A stretch of DNA of 64,000 nucleotides from Elusimicrobiota bacterium. Lineage in GTDB: Bacteria; Elusimicrobiota; Elusimicrobia; UBA1565; UBA9628. Under the pieces are notes generated by a model that saw only the letters and a list, made by a program, of their open reading frames with translations, was not told the origin of the DNA and did no database searches. Location: the NCBI GenBank assembly GCA_016212855.1, contig JACRDP010000024.1, positions 1 through 64,000 of the forward strand, written 5' to 3'. This document shows, in pieces, positions 1-7,714 of the stretch (positions within the stretch are counted from its first letter, which is position 1; each line of letters opens with the position of its first letter). Both the position numbers and the translations under genes were made by a program.

Positions 1-19
1 CCGGGGATCGAGTCCCCGG
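1..19. other. hairpin at window edge
   Basis: CCGGGG (1-6) and CCCCGG (14-19) form a perfect 6-bp stem around a 7-nt loop. It lies 28 nt downstream of the stop of the minus-strand gene ending at 47. It could be part of a terminator, although no T-run is seen on either side. It also resembles a tRNA T-arm, but position 54 would be A and no CCA follows at the right distance, so I do not call an RNA gene. Confidence 0.3.
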
Positions 20-46
20 CGCTTCCAGTGAACCGCTCGTTCTTGG

Positions 47-1549
47 TCAGACCGTGTATCGGACCGGATTCCCCTTCTGCTCGATCCTCACGTCCGGCGG
101 ATCCTCGCCTGGTTTGAGCTCGATCGGCTTGGGCTTGTTGAACATCATGCCGAGCATCCCGACCACCATGAACGCTCCGCCGAGCAGCATTGGCTTGGGG
201 AAGGTCCCCGCGTTGGCCTTCGTGTCCTCAGCCGCGCTGTTGCCCGAAGAGGCGCACACTTGCGCACCCATAATGATGGCCCCCACTCCGGTGAGAGCGA
301 CCATCGAGCCGAGCATCCCTTGGCTATGCTTGCCCGCCAAAATCTGACCCGCGAGCACCCCGATATAGGCTCCGATCGCCATGATTACGATGCCGATGAC
401 GATGCGAATGGCCTTCGTATACGGGTCACCGACGTCGAGCTTGGACGCGATGTAACCGAGCACCAGCGCCATCATCATCAGCATCTGCGCCCGCGCCGCC
501 GCCTTGGTGTACGGCGAGTACGTCTCCGCCGGTTTGGTGAGCGGAGGCTCGAACTCGCTGTTCGGACGAACCTGGTTGCCGCTCACGCTCTTGGGCTGCG
601 CCCCTCGGCCGTCGCCGGCGCCGTCCATGCCGATCATGCCGCCGTCGGGACCGATCGCGCCGCCGTTGTTCGCGGCCCCGCCGTCGTAGGTCCGGCCGGC
701 CGCGTAGCTCGAGCCCGCCTTGCCCTTCGCCTGATCGCCGAGCACCGAGCGCAGCTGCGCGTTCACGCCGCGGCCTTTCCCGCCGACCGCGCTGCGGCCG
801 AACGAGTTCGTCTTGGCGCCCGGACCGCCCTTCGCGAAGGCGCTCGACGCGCCGTTGCGCGTCGCGTTCGCCATATTGTCGCCGAGCCGGCCCGCCGCGT
901 TGCCCGAGCCCGCGGTCGTGGATCCCCCGCCGCCCGAAGCGCTCGACAAGCCGCCGAGCTTCTTGACGTTGGCCAGGCCCTTGCCCATCGAACCGACGGC
1001 GCCGTTGCCGCCGCCCGAGTTGATGGCCCCGGCCGCCTTGGCTTCGGCCTCGCGCCGCGCCGCGTCCGCGGCCGCCGCCTCGCGGGCCGGATCGCCCGCG
1101 GTCTTATCAGTAGGAGCTCCCGCATCGGGCGCACCGGAAGCGGCGGCTTCCGCGGCCTTATCCTTCGCCGCGGACTGCGCCATCATATCCAGAGACGCCG
1201 ACGTGCCGTCACCGCTCGGAGCGGCCGCGCCCGGATCGGCGGCCTGCGGCCTCGGCGCGAACAGGGAAAGATTGCCTCCGGCCTTGTCCGCGTCGCCGGG
1301 GCCGAACATCTTGTAGCCCGCGAGGCCGATGCCGCCGGCCACCGCCGAGCCCATCAAAACGAGAGCCAGCACCCCCGCCTTGGTCGCGAGGAGCCCTCCG
1401 CCGCCCGCCGCACCCGCGCCCAGGCCGCCCAGACCTCCGGCCGCGCTCCCGCCGCCGCCTCCGAAAAGGCCGGCAAGGCCTGCGGACTTCTTCTTTCCGT
1501 CGTCAACCTTGTTGACTTCGGACTTGATGTCGGGCATTTTCGGGTCCAT
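47..1549 (-). CDS. Gly/Ala-rich multi-pass membrane protein, unknown function
   Basis: A 500-aa protein of unrecognised family. The N-terminus is short and hydrophilic, followed by a Gly-rich stretch and one membrane segment (about residues 60-80). Then come roughly 250 residues of Ala/Gly/Ser-rich low-complexity linker, and a cluster of three or four hydrophobic segments around 355-480 before a Pro/Glu/Lys-rich tail. The start is taken at ATG 1549 because GGAGGAG lies 5-7 nt upstream; an in-frame ATG at 1567 lies upstream of that Shine-Dalgarno and is rejected. It follows a similarly low-complexity membrane protein by 32 nt, so the two are probably co-transcribed and act together, possibly as an envelope-associated scaffold (inference only). 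The stop is at 47, close to the window edge. Confidence 0.75.
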   Translation of the reverse strand: MDPKMPDIKSEVNKVDDGKKKSAGLAGLFGGGGGSAAGGLGGLGAGAAGGGGLLATKAGVLALVLMGSAVAGGIGLAGYKMFGPGDADKAGGNLSLFAPRPQAADPGAAAPSGDGTSASLDMMAQSAAKDKAAEAAASGAPDAGAPTDKTAGDPAREAAAADAARREAEAKAAGAINSGGGNGAVGSMGKGLANVKKLGGLSSASGGGGSTTAGSGNAAGRLGDNMANATRNGASSAFAKGGPGAKTNSFGRSAVGGKGRGVNAQLRSVLGDQAKGKAGSSYAAGRTYDGGAANNGGAIGPDGGMIGMDGAGDGRGAQPKSVSGNQVRPNSEFEPPLTKPAETYSPYTKAAARAQMLMMMALVLGYIASKLDVGDPYTKAIRIVIGIVIMAIGAYIGVLAGQILAGKHSQGMLGSMVALTGVGAIIMGAQVCASSGNSAAEDTKANAGTFPKPMLLGGAFMVVGMLGMMFNKPKPIELKPGEDPPDVRIEQKGNPVRYTV

Positions 1550-1581
1550 ATATACTCCTCCGGGCACGTCTGATAAATCCG

Positions 1582-2667
1582 TTACTTGCCGGTCGGGCTG
1601 ATCCCGGCCTGCCTGTCCATCTGCTCCTTCTGCTTCTCCTCGGTCCGCTTCTGGGAATTCTCCACTGCCTTCATGATCGCGTTGCTGACGATCCCGCCGA
1701 CCGGTCCGCCGATCGCGGCTCCGATCACTCCGCCGATGATCTGCATGGCCATCTGCTGGCCCAGCTGCGCGGCGAGATCCGCGTCGTCCGCCGAGCTGGC
1801 GCCGTCGTCCACCGCCTCCGGAACCTTCAGTTCCTTCGAGTTCAGCTTGGGATCGTCGAGCTTCAAATTGACCGGAGCGGCGTCGAGCGCCGCGTAGCCG
1901 CCCGACAGGGCAGCGCCGCCGCCGGCGATCTTGCCGCCGGCCTTGCCGCCGTCGAAAATTCCGCTCATCCCGGCGCGCGCCCCGTCGTTGCTGCCGTTGC
2001 GCGCCGCCTCGAGGGCCGCGCCCGCCGTCGCCTTCAGCGCGGCCACGGTGCCCGGCGCGGCCTGATCCTTCACGTTTCCGCTCACGCCTTTGGCGCCGCC
2101 GAAGCCGATTTTAGCGTTGCTCGAGCCGAAGGCGCCCGAACCGCCCGACGCGGAACCGGCGCTCCCGCCCGACGCCGCGCCCATGCCCGACAAAGAACCG
2201 CCCGCGAGCTTCGGCGCGTTGAAACCTTTCTGCGCCTTCTCGCCCCACCCGCCGCCCTCGCTGACCTTCTTCAGCGCGCCCGCCAAGGTCGAGCCGGAGC
2301 CGGCCGCCGCCGAGCCCAGCGGCGCCGCGTTCAACGTCCCCGCGGCCGGCGTTTCATCGGCGGGAAAAAACAAACCCGAGGTCATCGCCCCGTCCTCTTT
2401 GCGCTTGTGCCCCGTGCCGTCCATCGACAAATCGATGCCGTTGCCGGCGTCCGCCGCCGAAAGGCTTTGCTCGACGTTGGCGTCGACCTTGGGCTTGTCC
2501 GGCGTATAGGAGTTGGAGCCGATCGACTTCTCGCCCAGCATCGGCATCAGCAGCCAAAGCGCGGTAAAGCCGATCCCCAGGAGGATCGCCCACCAGTACT
2601 TCTTAAAAGGATCGTCCGCATCGGAAACCGCGTACCGCGGCGCCATGGGACTCAATGAAACGCTCAT
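1582..2667 (-). CDS. Gly-rich protein with N-terminal anchor and C-terminal glycine-zipper segment
   Basis: 361 aa, family not recognised. A membrane segment (about residues 28-47, after the KKYWW pair) is followed by a long Gly/Ala/Ser-rich linker. Near the C-terminus is a hydrophobic segment with repeated GxxxG spacing (IIGGVIGAAIGGPVGG), then a charged Gln/Lys/Glu tail. Composition and adjacency link it to the next gene (47-1549). A consensus promoter (TTGACA, 17 nt, TATACT) ends 12 nt before ATG 2667, leaving only about 6 nt of leader and no Shine-Dalgarno; ATG 2646 is a possible alternative start. The glycine-zipper suggests self-association or membrane insertion, but this is inference. 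Confidence 0.72.
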   Translation of the reverse strand: MSVSLSPMAPRYAVSDADDPFKKYWWAILLGIGFTALWLLMPMLGEKSIGSNSYTPDKPKVDANVEQSLSAADAGNGIDLSMDGTGHKRKEDGAMTSGLFFPADETPAAGTLNAAPLGSAAAGSGSTLAGALKKVSEGGGWGEKAQKGFNAPKLAGGSLSGMGAASGGSAGSASGGSGAFGSSNAKIGFGGAKGVSGNVKDQAAPGTVAALKATAGAALEAARNGSNDGARAGMSGIFDGGKAGGKIAGGGAALSGGYAALDAAPVNLKLDDPKLNSKELKVPEAVDDGASSADDADLAAQLGQQMAMQIIGGVIGAAIGGPVGGIVSNAIMKAVENSQKRTEEKQKEQMDRQAGISPTGK

Positions 2668-2679
2668 AACTCTGTTCGA

Positions 2680-2708
2680 AGTATAGGCCTCCCCTGATTT
2701 TTTGTCAA
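2680..2708 (-). promoter_or_regulatory. sigma70-type promoter for 2667 gene
   Basis: On the minus strand, TTGACA (2703-2708), a 17-nt spacer and TATACT (2680-2685) match the consensus closely. The predicted transcript start is near 2673, only about 6 nt before ATG 2667. Confidence 0.7.
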
Positions 2709-2734
2709 GGAAAGGGGTGCCCTTTACCGAGTTT

Positions 2735-4936
2735 TTACCGGCCCGCGGTCGGGGTCGTTTGACCGCTTAAAGCGCTCTGAACGGCCTTATACAGGTCGGC
2801 GCAGCGGTGGTAGCGGTCCTCGGGACGCGCGGCCAAGGCTTTTTTCAGCACCTCGTCGATAGCCGTCCCCAGCCCCGGAACCAGCACGGACGGGGCGACG
2901 AACCGCCCCTCCATCTTGTCGTTCATCTCGTTGGGCCCCCTGAAAGGCAGGGCCCCCGTGAGCAGTTCATATAGCGTAATGCCCAAAGCGAACACGTCCG
3001 ACTCCTTCACCACGACGCCCATGGCCTGCTCGGGCGCCATGTACACCGGCGTCCCCACGATCGTGCCCGTCGTCGTCGCCAGCGAGTCCAGCACCTGCCT
3101 GGCGATGCCGAAATCCATCACCTTGACCCAGCCTCCGTCGGCCAGCATCACGTTCGAGGGCTTCATGTCGCGGTGGATCACGTTGCGTCCATGCGCGTGA
3201 TCGACGGCCTCGCAGATCTGCCTCAGAATATCGAGCGCTTTCGCCGGCGCCAGGCGCCTTCCGGGCGTCTCGTTGAGCTCCTCGTGCAAGTTCCTTCCCG
3301 ACACGTACTCGAAGACCAGATAGGTGTCGCCTTGATCTTGGATGATCGTGTAGATGTCCACGATATGGGGATGATGAAGAGAGGCGACCAGCTCGGCTTC
3401 CTTTAAGAAGCGTTCCCGCTCCCGTTGGTTGGTCTGCAGTTCCCCGCGCAGCTTCTTGATCGCGACCGGGCGCTTGAGCTTCTTGTCCAGCCCTTTGTAA
3501 ACCATGCCCATGCCGCCCTCTCCGAGGGTCGAGACGATGTCGTACTGGGAATCGAGTTCTTTGCGCTCGCCGGAGAAGCCGATCATTTCCTCCGGCCCCT
3601 TCCGCCGCAGCAAGCGCCAGATCACCGCTCCCAGGAAAACGAGCAAAGCGGACACCGCGAGCAGGCCGATGCGCAATCGATCCGCGGGCTTGGGCGCGGG
3701 CGGCGCCGGCCGGCTGCCGCCCGAATTGAAGCGACCAAGAGCTTGTTCGTACTCCGCTCGAAAATTGGGTTCGAGCTCGGCGGCGCGTTTATAGTCGTCG
3801 AGCGCGCGTTGCACGTCCTGGCCGATCGCCTCGCCGGCCTTCGCGCGCTGCAGCCAGCCGGGGGCGAAGTTCTTGTTGTAGGCGAGCGCCTTGTCCGCGT
3901 CGCTGAGCGCGTTCGGATAATCCTTTAAGCCATTGTCGAGCTGGGCGCGCAGCGTGTAGGCGGCGGGCAGGTTCTCGGGCTTGCCTTGCACGGTCCACAG
4001 ACCGATCGCCTTCGTGACTTCGGTCAGCGCTTTGGCGAGCTCGTTGAGCGCGGACCAGGCGAGGGCCTTCTGCATGTAAGCGTCGGTGAGGCCGGGATCG
4101 GTTTTCGTCGCATTTTGGGCGGCGGCGAGCGCCTGCTGCGGATCTCCGGCCTGGAGGTAGCGCATCGCTTCTTGCAGGCGCTTGATCGCGGCCTGACGAT
4201 CGGCTGCGCGCTGGCCGGCGAGCTTCACGCGGGGGTCGTTCCACACGTTGGGCAACGTGAAATTGTCGTTCGCGGGGGCGGCGCCGACGGTGACCGGGGC
4301 GGCGGCGCCTCGCGTTCTTCCTTTCGATGATTCGTAGAGCATCCGCGCGTTTTTGTCCTTGGGGAACATGTCGAGGATGCGCTTGGCGTCGGCGGCGGCT
4401 TTGTCGTAATCGCCGGCGCGGTTGGCGCCGATGGCTCTTATGGTGAGAGCGTCGGCTAAGGCTTTGGGGTTCTTGCCGTCGTCGGCGAGGGTGACGGCGC
4501 GGTCCGCGTACTGGAGGCCTTTCGTGAGATCACCCGCCTGCACGGCGGAGACGGCGGCGACGCGGGCCATTTCGGGGCTGTTGGGGTGCTTGTTGTAGGC
4601 GGCGTCGCGTTGGGCGGCGATGGCTTGTTCTGCGGCGGCGATCTGTTTGAGACGGTCGGGGGAGGTTTTGGGGTCGGATTTTTCATCGCCGGTTTCTCGA
4701 AGAATCGCGATGCCCCCGCTCAGCGCCTGAATATCTGCGGCGAAATCATCATCCTGATCGGGAGCTCTCGAGATCGAAGGGGATTCCGTCACTGCGCTGG
4801 ACGCAGGAACTGGAACAGAAGTAAAGACGAACTGAGCGACAACAGTCATCCCCAAAACTGATAGCGCCCCATGACACGCCTGACGGGACCAGGTCTTGAC
4901 GACGGAAGCAGTCGTGCTACAATTGATGGAGACCAT
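2735..4936 (-). CDS. TPR - transmembrane - Ser/Thr protein kinase (Hanks type)
   Basis: 733 aa. The N-terminus looks like a signal or anchor segment (about 22-47). Residues 60-405 carry helical repeats of TPR character. A Pro-rich spacer leads to a membrane helix at about 420-442 followed by an RRK stop-transfer. Residues 464-725 are a complete eukaryotic-type kinase domain: glycine loop GEGGMGMVYKG, VAIK lysine near 494, HRDMKPSN catalytic loop near 588-595, DFG, and GTPVYMAPEQ activation segment. All key residues are present. This order is the reverse of the common PknB-like layout: here the sensor is N-terminal and probably extracytoplasmic, the kinase C-terminal and cytoplasmic. It would phosphorylate Ser/Thr of unknown partners. 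The start is uncertain because no good Shine-Dalgarno precedes ATG 4936, and the divergent gene's promoter lies inside its first codons. Confidence 0.9.
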   Translation of the reverse strand: MVSINCSTTASVVKTWSRQACHGALSVLGMTVVAQFVFTSVPVPASSAVTESPSISRAPDQDDDFAADIQALSGGIAILRETGDEKSDPKTSPDRLKQIAAAEQAIAAQRDAAYNKHPNSPEMARVAAVSAVQAGDLTKGLQYADRAVTLADDGKNPKALADALTIRAIGANRAGDYDKAAADAKRILDMFPKDKNARMLYESSKGRTRGAAAPVTVGAAPANDNFTLPNVWNDPRVKLAGQRAADRQAAIKRLQEAMRYLQAGDPQQALAAAQNATKTDPGLTDAYMQKALAWSALNELAKALTEVTKAIGLWTVQGKPENLPAAYTLRAQLDNGLKDYPNALSDADKALAYNKNFAPGWLQRAKAGEAIGQDVQRALDDYKRAAELEPNFRAEYEQALGRFNSGGSRPAPPAPKPADRLRIGLLAVSALLVFLGAVIWRLLRRKGPEEMIGFSGERKELDSQYDIVSTLGEGGMGMVYKGLDKKLKRPVAIKKLRGELQTNQRERERFLKEAELVASLHHPHIVDIYTIIQDQGDTYLVFEYVSGRNLHEELNETPGRRLAPAKALDILRQICEAVDHAHGRNVIHRDMKPSNVMLADGGWVKVMDFGIARQVLDSLATTTGTIVGTPVYMAPEQAMGVVVKESDVFALGITLYELLTGALPFRGPNEMNDKMEGRFVAPSVLVPGLGTAIDEVLKKALAARPEDRYHRCADLYKAVQSALSGQTTPTAGR
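4896..4923 (+). promoter_or_regulatory. promoter for 4966 gene
   Basis: TTGACG (4896-4901), a 16-nt spacer and TACAAT (4918-4923) on the plus strand give a start near 4930 and a leader of about 36 nt containing GGAGGA. It overlaps the 5' coding part of the divergent kinase gene. Confidence 0.55.
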
Positions 4937-4965
4937 CAGTTCTGACTTTCACCGTCGGAGGATTT

Positions 4966-5583
4966 GTGAATCATTCGTATCTCGTTCTGGGCTTAAGTAT
5001 TGCCGCCCTCCCAATCCTTGTCAATGGCCAGCCCCAGACTTTAACGACCGTTAATCATTCTTCGAATAAGTCCGACCTCAAAGATTCCGTCAAAGATCAA
5101 GCTGTAAAATTTAAAAACTTGATCGATGCGGTGATTAAGAACGGTAGCATTGGGCGCTTCAAGAAGAATATTGCCCACGTCGTCGGTTTGCCCGGCGAAT
5201 CGATCAGCAAAGACATAGAAGTTCCCGTTCCATCCAAGCCAGGCGTCGAAGAAACACGCGGCTGCTACGTCATCTATGAAAATGAACGTCCTATCTGCGC
5301 CTATATTGCGAGGGTGATTCGCACTGGACGCGAATCGAAGTCACAGTACTATCGAGTAGCACTCGATGGACAACTTGAGAAAGCAGTCGTCCTTCAAGGC
5401 AAACGTGACGAGAGCGGCAAGGTTGTTAAAGGTTCCAGCGCCAAGTTTGAACAAGACATCAATTCACCGGAAGTAAAGCAGGCCTTCGATGACGAAAATG
5501 AATATTGGTTGAAGGATTGGCTCAGGAAAGGATCGAAGGTCACACCCAAGTCCGCGAAAAAGTCGGCCGCGGTCGCGCTTTAA
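4966..5583 (+). CDS. secreted protein of unknown function (low-GC orphan)
   Basis: 205 aa with a GTG start at 4966, supported by GGAGGA at 4957-4962. Residues 1-22 form a signal peptide (hydrophobic core LVLGLSIAALPIL, small residues before GQPQ). The mature part is hydrophilic and Lys-rich, with an acidic/aromatic patch near the C-terminus (EYWLKDWLRK). I recognise no domain. Its base composition is markedly lower in G+C than its surroundings (25 of 60 in 5101-5160), a property shared with the neighbouring toxin/immunity genes, which suggests recent acquisition. It is convergent with the immunity gene (21 nt between stops). It might be another secreted effector or an accessory of that cassette, but nothing in the sequence proves this. 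Confidence 0.7.
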   Translation: MNHSYLVLGLSIAALPILVNGQPQTLTTVNHSSNKSDLKDSVKDQAVKFKNLIDAVIKNGSIGRFKKNIAHVVGLPGESISKDIEVPVPSKPGVEETRGCYVIYENERPICAYIARVIRTGRESKSQYYRVALDGQLEKAVVLQGKRDESGKVVKGSSAKFEQDINSPEVKQAFDDENEYWLKDWLRKGSKVTPKSAKKSAAVAL

Positions 5584-5604
5584 CTGCGCTCACGTCACTT
5601 CGAC

Positions 5605-5898
5605 TTATTGAGCAAACTTTGTTGCGACTTCGCTCTCAGTCAGCGACAGGTGTTTGAGGGAAGGTGGGCCGCCACCATGCATATGGCTTTTGGGATAAGT
5701 TAGAAGCCAATAGCGCCCATCACTTGGATCACGATATAACTTATCCCAACCACCGCTGTCCGGATCGGATCCAACATACTTCAAAACATCGGCAATGAGC
5801 CATTCGATTCTATCGCATGCCTCGTTACCATGGACCTCTGCGCCCCGTCCGAGCCATTCTCCGACGAGTTCAATTTCATCCGGTTGCAGTTTCTTCAT
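5605..5898 (-). CDS. Imm27-type immunity protein
   Basis: 97 aa. The pattern of a central acidic helix (CDRIEWLI), then GGWDKLYRDPSDGRYW and YPKSHMHGGGPP matches what I know of the Imm27 family of polymorphic-toxin immunity proteins, including usual length. No signal peptide is present, so it acts in the cytoplasm. It overlaps the upstream toxin-like gene by 4 nt (ATG at 5898 inside that gene's end), the typical toxin-immunity translational coupling. Base composition is near 48 % G+C in the line sampled (5701-5760), well below the flanks. The role is to bind and neutralise the C-terminal toxin domain of the partner (family knowledge); the specific pairing is inferred from adjacency. Confidence 0.82.
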   Translation of the reverse strand: MKKLQPDEIELVGEWLGRGAEVHGNEACDRIEWLIADVLKYVGSDPDSGGWDKLYRDPSDGRYWLLTYPKSHMHGGGPPSLKHLSLTESEVATKFAQ

Positions 5899-7160
5899 TT
5901 AACAACCTGTATGACTGCGTCAGCGGGTAGCGGGCCGTTGGGAAGAACGAACTCCCTAGCTCCACCCGACGTCAATCCCCTGCCTATGAATTGAGGATCG
6001 TCGAATGCCACAGGGGTCGCAATCTTCAACTGCGGATTCCGAAAGCTGATGACTAGAAATTGCTGGGCCGGCTTAATTCCGAGTCTCTGCGAAAGTTCTT
6101 GCGCATTGAGCCCGGTGATATCCTCAGCCGCAGTAACGAAAGCGTGTTGATTGCCAATTCGGCCGATGGTATCAGGCACTTTGCTTCCGGGAGTCATGGG
6201 TATTACTCTAGCAAGCATTACTGGAACTTCGTTCACTGTTTTCGAGTTGGAATTGAGTGCTCCCGCCTCGGACCGCGCAAGCCGCATCCCCTGATTCCCT
6301 GCATTCGATACGTATCGCGTGACAGCAGGAGCCGCGCTCAGTAAAGCCGATCCGGTCAGATAAATCGCCGCCCCCGCGAGCCCCGCAAGAACGGCCCCCG
6401 CGACGAACTCCTGCCCGCGCCCATACTGCGGCCGGTTCTCCTCGTCGAATCCCTCCGCCGATTCGTACGTGGTTTTGCGTTTGTGGACCCCGTACGCCAA
6501 CGCCCCGAGCCCCGCGGCCCCCGCGAGCGGCAACAGCGGGGTGGAATTCGGCGCGACGGGATCGGACACGGGATCCGGCAGGGCCACGGTTATGGGCGCG
6601 GCGCGCTTCACCGGCGCCCCGGCAACGACGACGCTCTTCTTCGCCGCCGGAGGCCCGGTCACCGCGGCCGTCTCGTTCGCCGCGCCCTTCCGGGAGCGGC
6701 CCGAACTGAAATGCTTCAGCGCCAGCGCCGCTTTGTTCCCAGGATCCCGCTCAAGAACCGCATTCGCCTCCGCGAGCGCGGCGGAGTATTCCCCCGCCTC
6801 CAGCTGCACCTGTCCCAAGGCGAGCCGCACCTCCGAATTCGAGGGCTCGGCGGCCAGGACTCGGCGCAGACTCTCAACGGCCTGGCCGCGCTCCCCGAGA
6901 CGAGCCAGAATGCGCGCATGGAGCGTAATATTATCGGTCGTCGGCTCCATCGCGGCCTTGGCGGCGACGAGCTGCTCGCGAAACTTGACCTCGAACGATC
7001 GGTAGCCGTCGGCGCTCAGGCGACCGCCCGCCTTCTCATCTTGCGCTACGGTCAGACTTTTATCGAGCCAGGCTAAATCCGCCGAGACGGCGCCGTTGTC
7101 CGCCTTGGCGCCCGTCGCTACGATCAGCCCATTGAGGAGCAAGCAGAGCAATATCCTCAT
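5895..7160 (-). CDS. exported TPR protein with C-terminal polymorphic-toxin-like domain
   Basis: 421 aa. It opens with a signal peptide (residues 1-20), followed by a TPR-like region (about 60-150: AEPSNSEVRLALGQVQLEAG). Next come a Pro/Ala-rich linker, a short segment containing PLLPLAGAAGLGALAYGVHKRK, and a second hydrophobic segment near 235-260. The C-terminal domain (about 300-421) contains NQHAFVTAAEDITGLNA, IATPVAFDDPQFIGRG and GGAREFVLPNGPLPADA. That combination resembles a toxin tip found in Rhs/CDI-type polymorphic toxins (I recall it as type 10). The DNA drops from about 75 % G+C in the N-terminal half to about 45-55 % in the toxin part, as if the tip had been swapped in. I chose ATG 7160: a TTG upstream at 7196 is the -35 box of its own promoter. 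The overlapping Imm27 gene supports the toxin reading. Confidence 0.75.
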   Translation of the reverse strand: MRILLCLLLNGLIVATGAKADNGAVSADLAWLDKSLTVAQDEKAGGRLSADGYRSFEVKFREQLVAAKAAMEPTTDNITLHARILARLGERGQAVESLRRVLAAEPSNSEVRLALGQVQLEAGEYSAALAEANAVLERDPGNKAALALKHFSSGRSRKGAANETAAVTGPPAAKKSVVVAGAPVKRAAPITVALPDPVSDPVAPNSTPLLPLAGAAGLGALAYGVHKRKTTYESAEGFDEENRPQYGRGQEFVAGAVLAGLAGAAIYLTGSALLSAAPAVTRYVSNAGNQGMRLARSEAGALNSNSKTVNEVPVMLARVIPMTPGSKVPDTIGRIGNQHAFVTAAEDITGLNAQELSQRLGIKPAQQFLVISFRNPQLKIATPVAFDDPQFIGRGLTSGGAREFVLPNGPLPADAVIQVVK

Positions 7161-7167
7161 CAGGATC

Positions 7168-7196
7168 AGGATAAGCACAGAGACGCATTTCGTCAA
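7168..7196 (-). promoter_or_regulatory. near-leaderless promoter of toxin-like gene
   Basis: TTGACG (7191-7196), a 17-nt spacer and TATCCT (7168-7173) on the minus strand. ATG 7160 lies 7 nt after the -10, so the transcript should begin at or next to the start codon. Confidence 0.6.
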
Positions 7197-7207
7197 GGCC
7201 TCGGTCG

Positions 7208-7266
7208 ATTGCGTTTCTGCTCACTTCACTTACTCCTGGTGTAGGTCAAATAACTGGAAACGCAAT
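7208..7266. repeat. 59-bp imperfect palindrome, possible XRE operator
   Basis: The outer arms ATTGCGTTTC (7208-7217) and GAAACGCAAT (7257-7266) are perfectly complementary, and the inner arms pair at about 10 of 14 positions. The right arm overlaps the ATG of the XRE gene (7265), and the element sits in the divergent region between that gene and the toxin-like gene. A related palindrome closes the other end of the XRE gene. Confidence 0.65.
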
Positions 7267-7654
7267 GGAACTTTTTGGCCGCCTCAATCGTATGAATAGA
7301 ATGAAAGACTACCCCGATCCCGTGCGAGAGGCTCTCAAACACGGCGAATCCACACCCGCGACCTTCGCCTCCTGGCCGGCTCATGAATGCCTGCGCCGCC
7401 TGCGCATTCGTTTCGGGCTGAACCGGAAGGAATTGGCCGCCAAGGCAGGTATCTCGCCCTCGATGGTCGGGCGCGCCGAGAAAGGCGCAGACGTGAGGCT
7501 CAGCACGTTGCAACGGCTGTACGCTTCGCTCGGCTGCCGACTGCTCACCTTGCCGGCGGGCGCGCTCTACGAATTGGACTGGCGGCAAGCCCATCTGGAC
7601 AACGAGCATATCGATTGGACGAACAAGAACGGGCATTACCTCAAGGACTTGTGA
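7265..7654 (+). CDS. XRE-family helix-turn-helix regulator
   Basis: 129 aa. A helix-turn-helix lies around residues 42-95: LRRLRIRFGLNRKELAAKAG, then GISPSMVGRAEKG and RLSTLQRLYASLG. This is typical of Cro/CI-XRE DNA-binding domains. The C-terminal 30 residues are acidic/aromatic and unrecognised. A paralogue with the same RAExGxDxRLST signature lies at 48821-49144. It is transcribed divergently from the toxin-like gene, with a 59-bp palindrome covering its start, so autoregulation or control of the toxin cassette is plausible (inference). ATG 7265 is used; ATG 7292 and 7301 are alternatives because no convincing Shine-Dalgarno is present. Confidence 0.82.
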   Translation: MELFGRLNRMNRMKDYPDPVREALKHGESTPATFASWPAHECLRRLRIRFGLNRKELAAKAGISPSMVGRAEKGADVRLSTLQRLYASLGCRLLTLPAGALYELDWRQAHLDNEHIDWTNKNGHYLKDL

Positions 7655-7711
7655 TTGCGTATTCGATCATTTCGCCTTCCCCGGGGAAGGTGAAATAACT
7701 AGAAACGCAAT
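7654..7711 (+). terminator. long hairpin terminator with T-run, related to upstream palindrome
   Basis: A 28-nt core palindrome (7669-7696, 14-nt arms with one mismatch) sits inside outer arms ATTGCGT/ACGCAAT. T at 7711-7716 follows immediately. It begins at the XRE stop codon and lies between convergent genes, which fits an intrinsic terminator for the plus strand. The 24 nt at 7688-7711 match 7243-7266 at 22 positions. Confidence 0.65.
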
Positions 7712-7714
7712 TTT

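Noticed and set aside
1..27. T-arm-like hairpin that could be the 3' end of a tRNA or tmRNA
   Set aside because: The T-loop lacks the expected T54, the acceptor strand is one base out of register for a CCA or discriminator A, and the rest would be outside the window.
2701..2734. Small hairpin AAAGGG-GTG-CCCTTT downstream of the kinase gene as a terminator
   Set aside because: The stem is only 6 bp, and no T-run follows on the kinase strand; the T-run is on the opposite strand 6 nt away, where no gene ends.
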